From Microvirga sp. VF16 (GTDB lineage: Bacteria; Pseudomonadota; Alphaproteobacteria; Rhizobiales; Beijerinckiaceae): 64,000 bases of DNA. The DNA lies in contig NZ_CP069356.1 of assembly GCF_016864375.1 (NCBI RefSeq), positions 682,001-746,000 of the forward strand, in the 5' to 3' direction. This document shows, piece after piece, positions 7,827 to 15,294 of the stretch. Both the position numbers and the translations under genes were made by a program. Each line of letters begins with the position of its first letter. Position 1 is the first letter of the stretch. Below the pieces are notes generated by a model, which saw only the letters and a program-made list of their open reading frames with translations, ran no database searches and was not told the origin of the DNA.

Positions 7827-9470
7827 TTGACGACTTTGTATATTTCTCCAACCGGATCCGGCACCAAGGATGGTTCCTCCTGGGCCAATGCAGGCACGAT
7901 CCCCAATCTTTCAAGCTTCATCGCCAAGGCTGGCCCGAATGGAGAGGTTCTTCTACGCGCCGACCAGGGTGCCTATAAGGTGACCAGTCAGACAACCATC
8001 AGGGCGGGTGGCGAGACGGGAGCGCCCGTCACTGTCCGTGGGGTGGACGCGACCGGCAAGAGCATGAATGCGCAGTTCGTCGGCACGCGGGCGACCGACT
8101 GGTCGACGGGCAAACCCGAAGGAACGGAGGTCTTCCGTCTCCTGGCAGGCGCCAACCACCTCAAATTCCAGAACATGTCGTTCGAGAACATCGGCAATGG
8201 TGCTTTCCGGATCGGCGCCGACATCAAGGATCTCACCCTCGAGCACATGCAGGCGAACAATGTGAGACGCTTCCTCGAGGATACGATCTCGAGCGGCTAC
8301 GCGAGCGCCAGTGTCGATGGGCTCACGGTGAGGGATGTGAATATCGACAAGTTCTCGCAGAATGCAATCAAGCTCAGATACGACAGCCGCAACATTCTCA
8401 TCGAGAATGTCACCGGGCACGGTGACGTGAACACACCCGAGAAATACGTGCAAGGCATCGCACTGGATGATACGGCGCACAATGTCGTGTTCAGAAACGT
8501 CGCAATGCAGGGCAGCAACGCGCGTGGATTGAGCACCGAGTACTGGAACGGCGACGGCTTCACGACAGAATCCGGCAATTACAATATTCGGCTCGAGAAC
8601 ACGGTGGCGTCGGGCAACACGGATGCCGGCTATGATCTCAAATCCAGCGATACGGTTCTGGTCAACACGATCGCGGAGGGCAACAACCGCAATTACCGCT
8701 TCTGGAGCACGTCGATCACCATGGAAGGCGGGCAGAGCCGGGATCCTCACTATTTCGGCGGCAGTGCCTCGACCGATCATTTCTGGCTGGCCGACGGTGC
8801 TCATGCGAAAATCAGCGGTGGCTCCATCCTCGACCAGAATGCCAGCGTAACGGTGTTCGATCTGTGGAAGACCGGTGCGATCCTGGAGGTCACCGGCACG
8901 ACGATCAACACAAGCGGGAAGATGTCAGGATTGGGATCCAACTCCCAGGTTCTCATGACCATGGCCACCGCGCCCGAGGAGGCTCCGTTCCCTTCCCCGC
9001 AGACGATCATGGGCACGGCGGGTCATGACGAGCTGAACGGCGCTGCGGGCAGCGATACGATTAATGGCCTGGCGGGCAACGATACGTTGTCCGGCGGGGC
9101 AGGAAGCGACAAGCTGATCGGCGGCGCCGGTCAGGACGTGCTCTCCGGCGGCAGCGGACAGGACACTTTCTGCTTCAACGCGACGAGCGAGTCGGGATCT
9201 TCGAAAACTGTCGACACGATCAAGGATTTCAAGCTCGGCGAGGACAAGATCGACTATTCGTTGATCGACGCGAGTACGAAGAGCGTGGGCAATCAGTCCT
9301 TTGTGTTCATCGGCGACGCTAGATTCAGCAAGGTGGCAGGCGAGTTGCGCGCCTTCAGCGTCAACGGCGTCACGGAAGTCCACGGTGATGTGAACGGAGA
9401 CGGCCATGTCGACATCTGCGTCAAGCTGAGCGGCACCTTCCATCTGAGCGCCCAGTATTTCATCCTGTAG
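7827..9470 (+). CDS. RTX-tailed right-handed beta-helix protein
   Basis: A 547-residue protein when started at the TTG at 7827, chosen because GGAAAGG lies 8 bp upstream and the mature-like sequence TTLYISPTGSG follows at once. It has no Sec signal. Residues about 20-385 are a parallel beta-helix domain with YWNGDGFTTESGN and AGYDLKSSDT, both shared with the paralogue at 19646-20905 (43 of 83 aligned N-terminal residues identical by hand count). Residues about 394-448 hold calcium-binding RTX nonapeptides (GLAGNDTLSGGAGSDKL and similar). A Ca-loop DVNGDGHVD follows near residue 521. RTX tails are the usual address for type I secretion, so the protein probably works outside the cell on the exopolysaccharide, as a lyase, epimerase or binding protein. 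No catalytic residues can be assigned. It opens the EPS locus. Confidence 0.8.
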   Translation: MTTLYISPTGSGTKDGSSWANAGTIPNLSSFIAKAGPNGEVLLRADQGAYKVTSQTTIRAGGETGAPVTVRGVDATGKSMNAQFVGTRATDWSTGKPEGTEVFRLLAGANHLKFQNMSFENIGNGAFRIGADIKDLTLEHMQANNVRRFLEDTISSGYASASVDGLTVRDVNIDKFSQNAIKLRYDSRNILIENVTGHGDVNTPEKYVQGIALDDTAHNVVFRNVAMQGSNARGLSTEYWNGDGFTTESGNYNIRLENTVASGNTDAGYDLKSSDTVLVNTIAEGNNRNYRFWSTSITMEGGQSRDPHYFGGSASTDHFWLADGAHAKISGGSILDQNASVTVFDLWKTGAILEVTGTTINTSGKMSGLGSNSQVLMTMATAPEEAPFPSPQTIMGTAGHDELNGAAGSDTINGLAGNDTLSGGAGSDKLIGGAGQDVLSGGSGQDTFCFNATSESGSSKTVDTIKDFKLGEDKIDYSLIDASTKSVGNQSFVFIGDARFSKVAGELRAFSVNGVTEVHGDVNGDGHVDICVKLSGTFHLSAQYFIL

Positions 9471-9568
9471 TGCATCGTGCGGACCCGAAGGACCGCGTCC
9501 AACGATGCGCCGCTTCAGGGATTGAGCACCGGACCCAAATGTGGTCCACATTTGGGTCCGGTGCTCTC
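9471..9568. repeat. Dispersed intergenic palindrome, copy R1
   Basis: It begins TGCATCGTGCGGACCCGAAGG and ends in an exact inverted repeat: 21-base arms 9524-9544 and 9546-9566 with a one-base spacer. It sits directly after the stop of the RTX gene and could act as a transcriptional barrier, but there is no T-tract. Related copies occur at 12541, 18287, 18452, 26572 and 26758. Confidence 0.75.
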
Positions 9569-10170
9569 GTCGAGGTCGAAGACGACAACAATCCGCCGGC
9601 GCTACAAAGGGACCGCGGATATTTTTGATGATCCCACTTTGGTGGAATCACCTCTCTTTCTAGGGTTGCCGCATGTTTTGCGGCGAACCGGATTCCTATC
9701 GCCGAGCACTGCTTCGGCCGCCAGTCGTCGGGCCCGGCTTTCGGCGCGACGCATCGGTCAGTGCGGCAAGAACGAGGTAATTCTTCCGATGTATCTACTG
9801 CCCGTTGGGCAGGTCCTCAACGTGTGACATTGATCTGCGACAGGATCTGCCAAGCTGCCACGTCACAAGGGATCAGTCGTCCCAAGATGTTCTCCCGGGA
9901 TTGACAATCGATGGTATAGGGTGTCATCTGGCCGCAAGTGGTTCGGCCCGGATTTGCTTTCGACTACATTACTTATTTGTAATTCAGTACGTTGTGCCAC
10001 GAGAGGCCGGACTTCATTGACTCGCAACTAGGTTTGGATAACCAAGACGTACTTATCTCGGGCGCAGCCCGTGAATGGCATGTACCCATAGCCCTGCGTA
10101 GCGTGAATCATATCGGGAAGTGGCAGGACGGAGATGTGCTCTCGTTTTTGATCAAGCAAAGGCCGAAGGC
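9569..10170. other. Upstream region of the ExoF-like gene, no gene seen
   Basis: About 600 bp with only short unconvincing frames. It should contain the promoter of the exoF-like operon. AT-rich patches near 9960-9990 are the best place to look, but I cannot call a defined motif. Confidence 0.4.
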
Positions 10171-11463
10171 ATGCGCTTCAAAATCTCAACATCCTGCAGT
10201 TTGCTCTGCGCGGTTGGGATGATCGCCCTCCCGATCCGCGCGACGGCTGACGATTATCGTCTCGGCCCACAGGACAAATTACGCATCAAGGTTGTTGAAT
10301 GGCGGGCCGGAAGCGCCGAATACTTCGACTGGGCGGTCTTCGCCAACGAATATTCCATCAGCGCCTCCGGGACCGTCTCCTTGCCGCTCATCGGGAGTCT
10401 GCCCGCAACCGGAAGGACGACGGAGGAGTTCGCAACGTCCGTTGCCGAGACATTGCAGAAACGGGCCGGACTTTCACGCCGACCGGAGGCCAGTGTCGAG
10501 ATCGTCCAATACAGGCCGATCTACGTCGTCGGGACCGTGCAGCACTCGGGCGAATATCCGTATCGGCCCGGTCTGACCGTCCTGCAGGCGGTCGGCCTGG
10601 CCGGGGGCATTTTCCAGCAGGCGGGAACGGAGTCCGGCCGCCTGGAGAAAGACCGGATAACGGCACAGGGAGTCCACGAAATTGCGCGCCTTGAGGCCCG
10701 TCGACTGCTGGTGCGCCGCGCGCGGCTCGCGGCCGAGCTTGACGAGTCCATGCAGATCGCGACACCCGACGAACTGCGCAACGATGCCGATGTCGCGCGG
10801 CTGATCGCGGATGAAACGGCCGTCATGAACGCCCGCAGCGATGCGTTGAAGTCGCAGCTCCTGGCCCATTCCGAGATCAGAAGCCTGTTCTCCCGGGAGG
10901 TGGAGGCGCTCGAGCAGAAGATCGAGGTCCAGAACAGGCAAGTTGCCCTTGCGCGCCGTGAACAGCAAACCGTCAGCGCCTTGGTCGCCAAGGGCCTGGC
11001 AGTCACCTCCCGCGAATTCGTTCTCGAACGCACGTTGGCAGACCTTGAGAGCAAGCTGCTCGACTACACGACTGCTGTCCTCCGCGCCCGACAGGAGATC
11101 AGCAAGGCGGAACGCACCGCGGACGACTTGAAGGCCGAGCGGAAGGCCACGATCGTCGCTGAGAAGCAGGACACCGAGGCGCAGATCGATCAATCCAAGG
11201 CACGTCTCGCGACCGCCTTGAGCCTTATCAACGAGGCGACGGTCGCCACGCCACAGCTTCTCCTCGACAAACTGCCCACAAAGCCGACGTCGGTGTTCTC
11301 GGTCATTCGCCGGGTTGGCAGCAGCACCGTCAAATCCGTCGTCGACGATACAGCGACGATCGAGCCAGGGGATGTCGTGCAGGTCGACCAAGCCATCGGG
11401 GAGAGCACTTCATCCGGGCAATCCAGCATGAGCGCTGCCAGCGAAGAACCCGTCACACGATAA
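10171..11463 (+). CDS. ExoF-like polysaccharide export protein (OMA family)
   Basis: A 430-residue exported protein. Residues 1-26 are a signal peptide (MRFKISTSCSLLCAVGMIALPIRATA) followed by DDYRLGPQDKLRIKVVEW, the start of the polysaccharide biosynthesis/export domain. An SLBB-like segment (IYVVGTVQHSGEYPYRPGLTVLQAVGLAGG) is at about 130-160. Residues about 190-360 form long charged coiled coil, then a short C-terminal domain (VIRRVGSSTVKSV, IEPGDVVQV). Length and order fit ExoF of rhizobia rather than the shorter Wza. It should form or gate the outer-membrane exit for the polymer and partner the ExoP-like protein at 15295-17595. The start was moved to the ATG at 10171 because it gives a proper signal peptide. 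Confidence 0.88.
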   Translation: MRFKISTSCSLLCAVGMIALPIRATADDYRLGPQDKLRIKVVEWRAGSAEYFDWAVFANEYSISASGTVSLPLIGSLPATGRTTEEFATSVAETLQKRAGLSRRPEASVEIVQYRPIYVVGTVQHSGEYPYRPGLTVLQAVGLAGGIFQQAGTESGRLEKDRITAQGVHEIARLEARRLLVRRARLAAELDESMQIATPDELRNDADVARLIADETAVMNARSDALKSQLLAHSEIRSLFSREVEALEQKIEVQNRQVALARREQQTVSALVAKGLAVTSREFVLERTLADLESKLLDYTTAVLRARQEISKAERTADDLKAERKATIVAEKQDTEAQIDQSKARLATALSLINEATVATPQLLLDKLPTKPTSVFSVIRRVGSSTVKSVVDDTATIEPGDVVQVDQAIGESTSSGQSSMSAASEEPVTR

Positions 11464-11465
11464 TA

Positions 11466-11615
11466 ATGAGCGCCCAACAGAGAGGCAAACCATCGGAGGA
11501 GGCCCAACGAACAGTCCTGCGGAGCGAGATAGGCAATGCCGTGGGAAGGTTCGCAAGAAGAGTTCGAAGGAGAACCATTACGCCAAGGTCGACATCTAGA
11601 GGAACAGCGGCATGA
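11466..11615 (+). CDS. Putative 49-residue basic protein coupled to the ParB-like gene
   Basis: An ATG two bases after the exoF-like stop opens a 49-codon frame rich in Arg (MSAQQRGKPSEEAQRTVLRS then a helix with GRFARRVRRR). Its TGA overlaps the ATG of the next gene (ATGA at 11612-11615), the classic arrangement for translational coupling. No strong ribosome-binding site precedes it, and I recognise no homologue. It may be a real small gene or simply the reading frame of a short spacer. Confidence 0.35.
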   Translation: MSAQQRGKPSEEAQRTVLRSEIGNAVGRFARRVRRRTITPRSTSRGTAA

Positions 11616-12502
11616 GATCGATCTCAACGGAAGGGCTCGAAAAGCCGGCCAATGTCAATGCCGGCGCGGTTCCAATGCTGCAATGGCTGCGCATTGAAGA
11701 TCTGCTGGTTGATCCAGCCTATCAAAGGCCGATTGTCGGCCAGGGCCGACGCAATGTCATGCGAATTGCGAAAGCCTTCTCCTGGTCCTGCTTCTCCCCG
11801 GTTGTCGTCTCGCCTGTCGAGGGGGGAAAATTCGTCATCATCGATGGACAGCATCGGACCACAGCGGCGGCGCTCATCGGATTCGACAGCGTTCCGTGCC
11901 AGGTGGTCATTGCGTCGCGCGAGCAGCAAGCCGCTGCCTTCAAGGCCATCAACGGAATTACCGTGCCGATTTCGCCGATGGCCCTGCATGCTGCCGCGGT
12001 CGTGGCATGCGAGCCTTGGGCCATCGACACCGCCGATATCTGCCTCAGGGCCGAGGTCGAGCTCCTTCGGTATCCGCTCCCTGTCGAGCGTCAGCATCCC
12101 GGGCAGACGATGGCGGTCGGCGCGATCACGCAATGCCTGAAGCGCTTCGGTCCGGACACGTTGATTACGGCCCTTCAATGCGTCACCCAAACGGCGAACA
12201 ACAAGCCTGGGGCCCTCACATCCCGGATGATCCGTGCCCTGTGCGAGGTTCTCCACAGCAACGACCATTGGAGAGATAGCGGGCTTGCCTTGTTGGAGGC
12301 CTTCGACACGATCGAGCTTGCTGCGATCCAAACGAGGGCGGCGATGTATGCCGGAACGATGCGTATCAGCCAAGTCGAGAGCATCCGAGACCAGATTCGC
12401 GCGGAACTGAACCAGCTGCTCCCCACGCCGAGGGCGGAAATCTCTGCGCATTCGCCGTCCAGGAGCATCCGAGACATGAGCGCGCTGTCCGAGAGACACT
12501 GA
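11612..12502 (+). CDS. ParB-like / DGQHR-type domain protein
   Basis: A 296-residue protein. Residues about 20-110 read as a ParB-like nuclease fold: MLQWLRIEDLLVDPAYQRPI, then FSPVVVSPVEGGKFVIIDGQHRTTAAALIG, with the hallmark DGQHR. The remaining 180 residues are helical, ending in a Pro/Ser-rich tail. No HTH typical of partitioning ParB is obvious, and no parA is nearby, so it is unlikely to be a chromosome or plasmid segregation protein. It lies between the exporter and polymerase genes in the same direction. DGQHR proteins occur in DNA-modification and phage contexts, so its role in this operon is unknown. A regulator or a cargo insertion are both possible. Confidence 0.65.
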   Translation: MRSISTEGLEKPANVNAGAVPMLQWLRIEDLLVDPAYQRPIVGQGRRNVMRIAKAFSWSCFSPVVVSPVEGGKFVIIDGQHRTTAAALIGFDSVPCQVVIASREQQAAAFKAINGITVPISPMALHAAAVVACEPWAIDTADICLRAEVELLRYPLPVERQHPGQTMAVGAITQCLKRFGPDTLITALQCVTQTANNKPGALTSRMIRALCEVLHSNDHWRDSGLALLEAFDTIELAAIQTRAAMYAGTMRISQVESIRDQIRAELNQLLPTPRAEISAHSPSRSIRDMSALSERH

Positions 12503-12540
12503 AGGCGCCGCTGGACCACTGGAACGAGGGCGATTGCCAG

Positions 12541-12602
12541 CGCGTCGTGCGGACCCGGAGGTCCGCGTCGGCGAGAGGTGGACACGCTTTCGGGAGCGAT
12601 AC
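12541..12602. repeat. Dispersed intergenic palindrome, copy R2
   Basis: CGTCGTGCGGACCCGGAGGTCCGCGTC contains the hairpin GCGGACC-CGGA-GGTCCGC. It matches the start of copies R1 and R4 and lies between the ParB-like and polymerase genes, overlapping the upstream open frame of the latter. Confidence 0.6.
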
Positions 12603-12626
12603 GCAACTCACCGGAGGTCGATGAGA

Positions 12627-13967
12627 ATGGAATTGAGTAGTGTCCCGACATTCTCTCCCTATGTTGTCGGGGGCGTCTATCTGGCCCTGTTCCCATTGAC
12701 CCTAATCGCCCTGCTCCGCAACAAGGACGCCCCGACACGCTTTCTGGTTCTCGCTCTATGGCTGCGGTACCTCCTGTCCGCGTTCCATCAATACACATAT
12801 CCGCCTATCGCCGGTGGACTGTCGCTCAATGCACTGGGCTCGATCGCGCTCACGGCAATCGGCTTCCTGGTCATCGAGCGACGCCTATTGCTGCTGAAAG
12901 CCTTCGGGGGCGTCTATCTGGTGATCGTCGCCACGGTAGTCAGCGCGAGCATCAACGATCCTGCCCAAGTCGTCGGCAGCCTGACAAAATGGGGATACTT
13001 TATTGTTCTGACGGCGGCCGCCTTCGAGTCTCTCGGTCGGCATGGGCCCGGCGCCGTGTTTCGCACCTTGATCGTTGCCTTCCTGCCACCTCTCGCGCTC
13101 CAGGCCTTGTCCGTGGTCGTGGGCTTGGGGAAATTCAGCGTGTCCGATAACTCGATATGCTATATCGGCGGATACAACCACGAGGCGGCATTCTCGATTA
13201 TCATGCTGACCTTCCTCTATTGCTCATGCTTCCTTGAGCCCGACCGGCCGATCCTCACCGCGATGTGCATCCCTATCGCCCTCGTGGCGCTTCTTCTGGC
13301 CAATTACAGAACCTCTCTTCTCGCCGCGGTCCCGATCGTCATCGCGACTCCGCTCATTGGCGCGGTTCGACGCGTTTCCCCGTCCGATCGCCCATTCGTC
13401 CTCGTCGTGTTCGGTCTTGCAGGAGCCATGCTCTTCTATGTCGCAGCCATTGCCCTGCAGGAGCGCTTCAACGACCTGTTCGTCACACTGGCCAACATCT
13501 CCAATCTCGTGAAGCCGCCGGAGTATTATACCGCGTCCGATGAAGAATTGCTGTCGGCCCGTGCCCTCATCTGGAGCCGGTACGTCACCGCATATCTCGA
13601 TGGCTCGATTCTCAACCTCGCCTTAGGCTTCGGTCCCGATTCCTGGGAAGACGTCTTTACAGGATACGCTCATAACACGTTTATATCGTCGCTCTATGAG
13701 ATCGGAGCCGTCGGCCTTGCCAGCATGATCGTCCTGTTCGTGTCGAACTTCAGGTTTGCCTTCGGCAGCGTACCCGAGCATCGCCTTCTCGTCGTCAGCG
13801 CGCACGTGGGATTTCTCATTCTCAACTTGGCAACGATGCCGCTCTGGCTGATCGAAGGGAATATCCTGCTCGCACTCACGCTGGCCTATACGCTGTACGT
13901 TCAGATGCCCCGGCGCATCCGGGTCTCGGGCATGCCTCCGGGTATGGCTATTCCTCGTGTTGAATAG
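12627..13967 (+). CDS. Wzy-like O-antigen polymerase/ligase family membrane protein
   Basis: About 446 residues with roughly eleven to twelve hydrophobic helices spread over the whole length. A long hydrophilic loop (about residues 285-335, from QERFNDLFVTLANISNLVKPPEYY to ALIWSRYVTAYL) is placed where the O-antigen ligase/polymerase superfamily has its large periplasmic loop. LGFGPDSWE, then YAHNTFISSLYEIGAVG, is the family-typical block (H-N and G-x-G motifs). It probably polymerises lipid-linked repeat units in the periplasm. The best-spaced start is the ATG at 12627 (GGAGGT eight bases upstream), with an ATG at 12621 as the alternative. The frame upstream of 12621 runs through a palindromic repeat and is unlikely to be translated. 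Confidence 0.82.
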   Translation: MELSSVPTFSPYVVGGVYLALFPLTLIALLRNKDAPTRFLVLALWLRYLLSAFHQYTYPPIAGGLSLNALGSIALTAIGFLVIERRLLLLKAFGGVYLVIVATVVSASINDPAQVVGSLTKWGYFIVLTAAAFESLGRHGPGAVFRTLIVAFLPPLALQALSVVVGLGKFSVSDNSICYIGGYNHEAAFSIIMLTFLYCSCFLEPDRPILTAMCIPIALVALLLANYRTSLLAAVPIVIATPLIGAVRRVSPSDRPFVLVVFGLAGAMLFYVAAIALQERFNDLFVTLANISNLVKPPEYYTASDEELLSARALIWSRYVTAYLDGSILNLALGFGPDSWEDVFTGYAHNTFISSLYEIGAVGLASMIVLFVSNFRFAFGSVPEHRLLVVSAHVGFLILNLATMPLWLIEGNILLALTLAYTLYVQMPRRIRVSGMPPGMAIPRVE

Positions 13968-14004
13968 GGCGCGATTGGAGCATCGAAGCCGGCAAAGATG
14001 GCTC

Positions 14005-15189
14005 TCAGATCCTCGCCTCCCGAGTATCTTCCACCGCTTCGCGCAGTAGCGGGCGAACGCGATCGTAGATCTTCATGATCTGAAGCGCGTGCGTGCTTGC
14101 CGAGACGTCCTGGGCGACCCGGTCGCGCTCATTGCTGCTAAGAGCGACACTCTCAGGCGCGCGCAAGATGTCGAGTACGACCTGGGCGAATTCGTCCGCA
14201 GTGGCAGTCGCCGGGACCAGGCGGCCTCCGCGCCAAGCGTTCCATATCTCCCGGTAGCCTGCGTCGTCGGTCGCAACATATGGCGTTCCAACAATTGCGG
14301 CCTCAACGAGCGTGCGGCCGAAGGGCTCCCGAACGGATGTCGCGATCAGAAGGTCGAGAGCCGCGATGTTCCGTTCCCCTGGCAGATGGAAGCCCGCGAA
14401 TGTCACCTGCTCGGCTATCTCGAGGTCCTGCGCCATACGGATGAGGTCGTGTTCGGTCCAGTCGCCGCCACGCCCAAAGACCACGAAGTGGCAGTCGGAC
14501 CGGGCCTGCAGCAATCTCGAGCAGGTCTGCAGGAACAGGTCCGGGCGCTTCCAGAACCAGAAATTGCCCACGAAGCCGACCAGGAGCCGATCCGTCGGAC
14601 AGCCTTGCTCGGCGGCAAACCGGCGCGCATCGGCCCGCTGCGCGCTCTTGGGGTCGATATGGACCGGGTTGAGGACAAGCGTGCTCTTGGCCGGTCGGAC
14701 GAATGAGACATTGTCCCGACATGACGCCGAGATGCAGATGACTTCATGGGCGAGGCCGATGAGAAAGCGTTTCGGAAGGGTCATTCGATTGAGCGAGCGG
14801 TGATGATACACGACGGGCTTCCCGGCAAGCCGGGCGACCGGCCCCCAGGATTGCATTGTCCGCAGGTCGTTGAAATGAACCACGCTGTCAACCGGAAGCG
14901 CTTTTGCAATTTGCAGGCGGGCGAACAGCCGGGAGACGTCATATATCGGATGATGACGGGATGTCGGCGCTTCGCCCGTCGGGATGACGCAAAGCCCGCT
15001 CTCGATCGCGTGCCGGGCGATCAATGTGTCAGCAGAACAGAGGACGCAGCATTGAACTCCGTGCTCCTCCTGCAGCGCCCGCGCAAGGGTAAAGGTGGAA
15101 ACGTGGCTTCCCCCCATGTCGCCACTCACGAAGGGGAACACCACTGCCCTCACGCTTCGTTGCCTCGATTGGGTGATCGACGTTGGCAT
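14005..15189 (-). CDS. GT4-type glycosyltransferase
   Basis: A 394-residue cytoplasmic GT-B glycosyltransferase. Its N-terminal domain opens VVFPFVSGDMGGSHVSTFTLARAL (nucleotide-sugar enzymes of this type have GG-S/A near the start). Its C-terminal domain contains LLVGFVGNFWFWKRPDLFL and the EX7E-like SVREPFGRTLVEAAIVGTPYVATDDAG. It is a close paralogue of the enzyme at 22061-23200 (GGSHxSxFxLARxL, VYHHRxLxRM, GxxGNFxFxKRPDxFL, EPFGRTLVEA shared). It probably adds a sugar to the lipid-linked EPS repeat. It is transcribed with the ExoP-like gene upstream (105 bp gap) and away from the polymerase. The acceptor and donor cannot be read from sequence. Confidence 0.85.
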   Translation of the reverse strand: MPTSITQSRQRSVRAVVFPFVSGDMGGSHVSTFTLARALQEEHGVQCCVLCSADTLIARHAIESGLCVIPTGEAPTSRHHPIYDVSRLFARLQIAKALPVDSVVHFNDLRTMQSWGPVARLAGKPVVYHHRSLNRMTLPKRFLIGLAHEVICISASCRDNVSFVRPAKSTLVLNPVHIDPKSAQRADARRFAAEQGCPTDRLLVGFVGNFWFWKRPDLFLQTCSRLLQARSDCHFVVFGRGGDWTEHDLIRMAQDLEIAEQVTFAGFHLPGERNIAALDLLIATSVREPFGRTLVEAAIVGTPYVATDDAGYREIWNAWRGGRLVPATATADEFAQVVLDILRAPESVALSSNERDRVAQDVSASTHALQIMKIYDRVRPLLREAVEDTREARI

Positions 15190-15294
15190 GGATGATCCTT
15201 GACAAGCATACGTCCCGGAGGGGGCTGACTATGGGCCGTGAGGCGTCATGGCTGCGGTATTCATGCACAGGCCCGGCGCATCGTCGTAATCGTT

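Noticed and set aside
7953..8804. A 283-residue minus-strand frame over the RTX beta-helix gene
   Set aside because: It is the shadow of the plus-strand gene, which has a good ribosome-binding site and conserved paralogue.
9524..9566. Rho-independent terminator for the RTX gene
   Set aside because: The hairpin is strong but has no T-tract and belongs to a dispersed repeat family, so it is reported as a repeat only.
11612..12502. Plasmid partition ParB indicating a replication region
   Set aside because: No ParA, no parS-like repeats and no HTH of the ParB family; the DGQHR domain alone is not evidence of partitioning.
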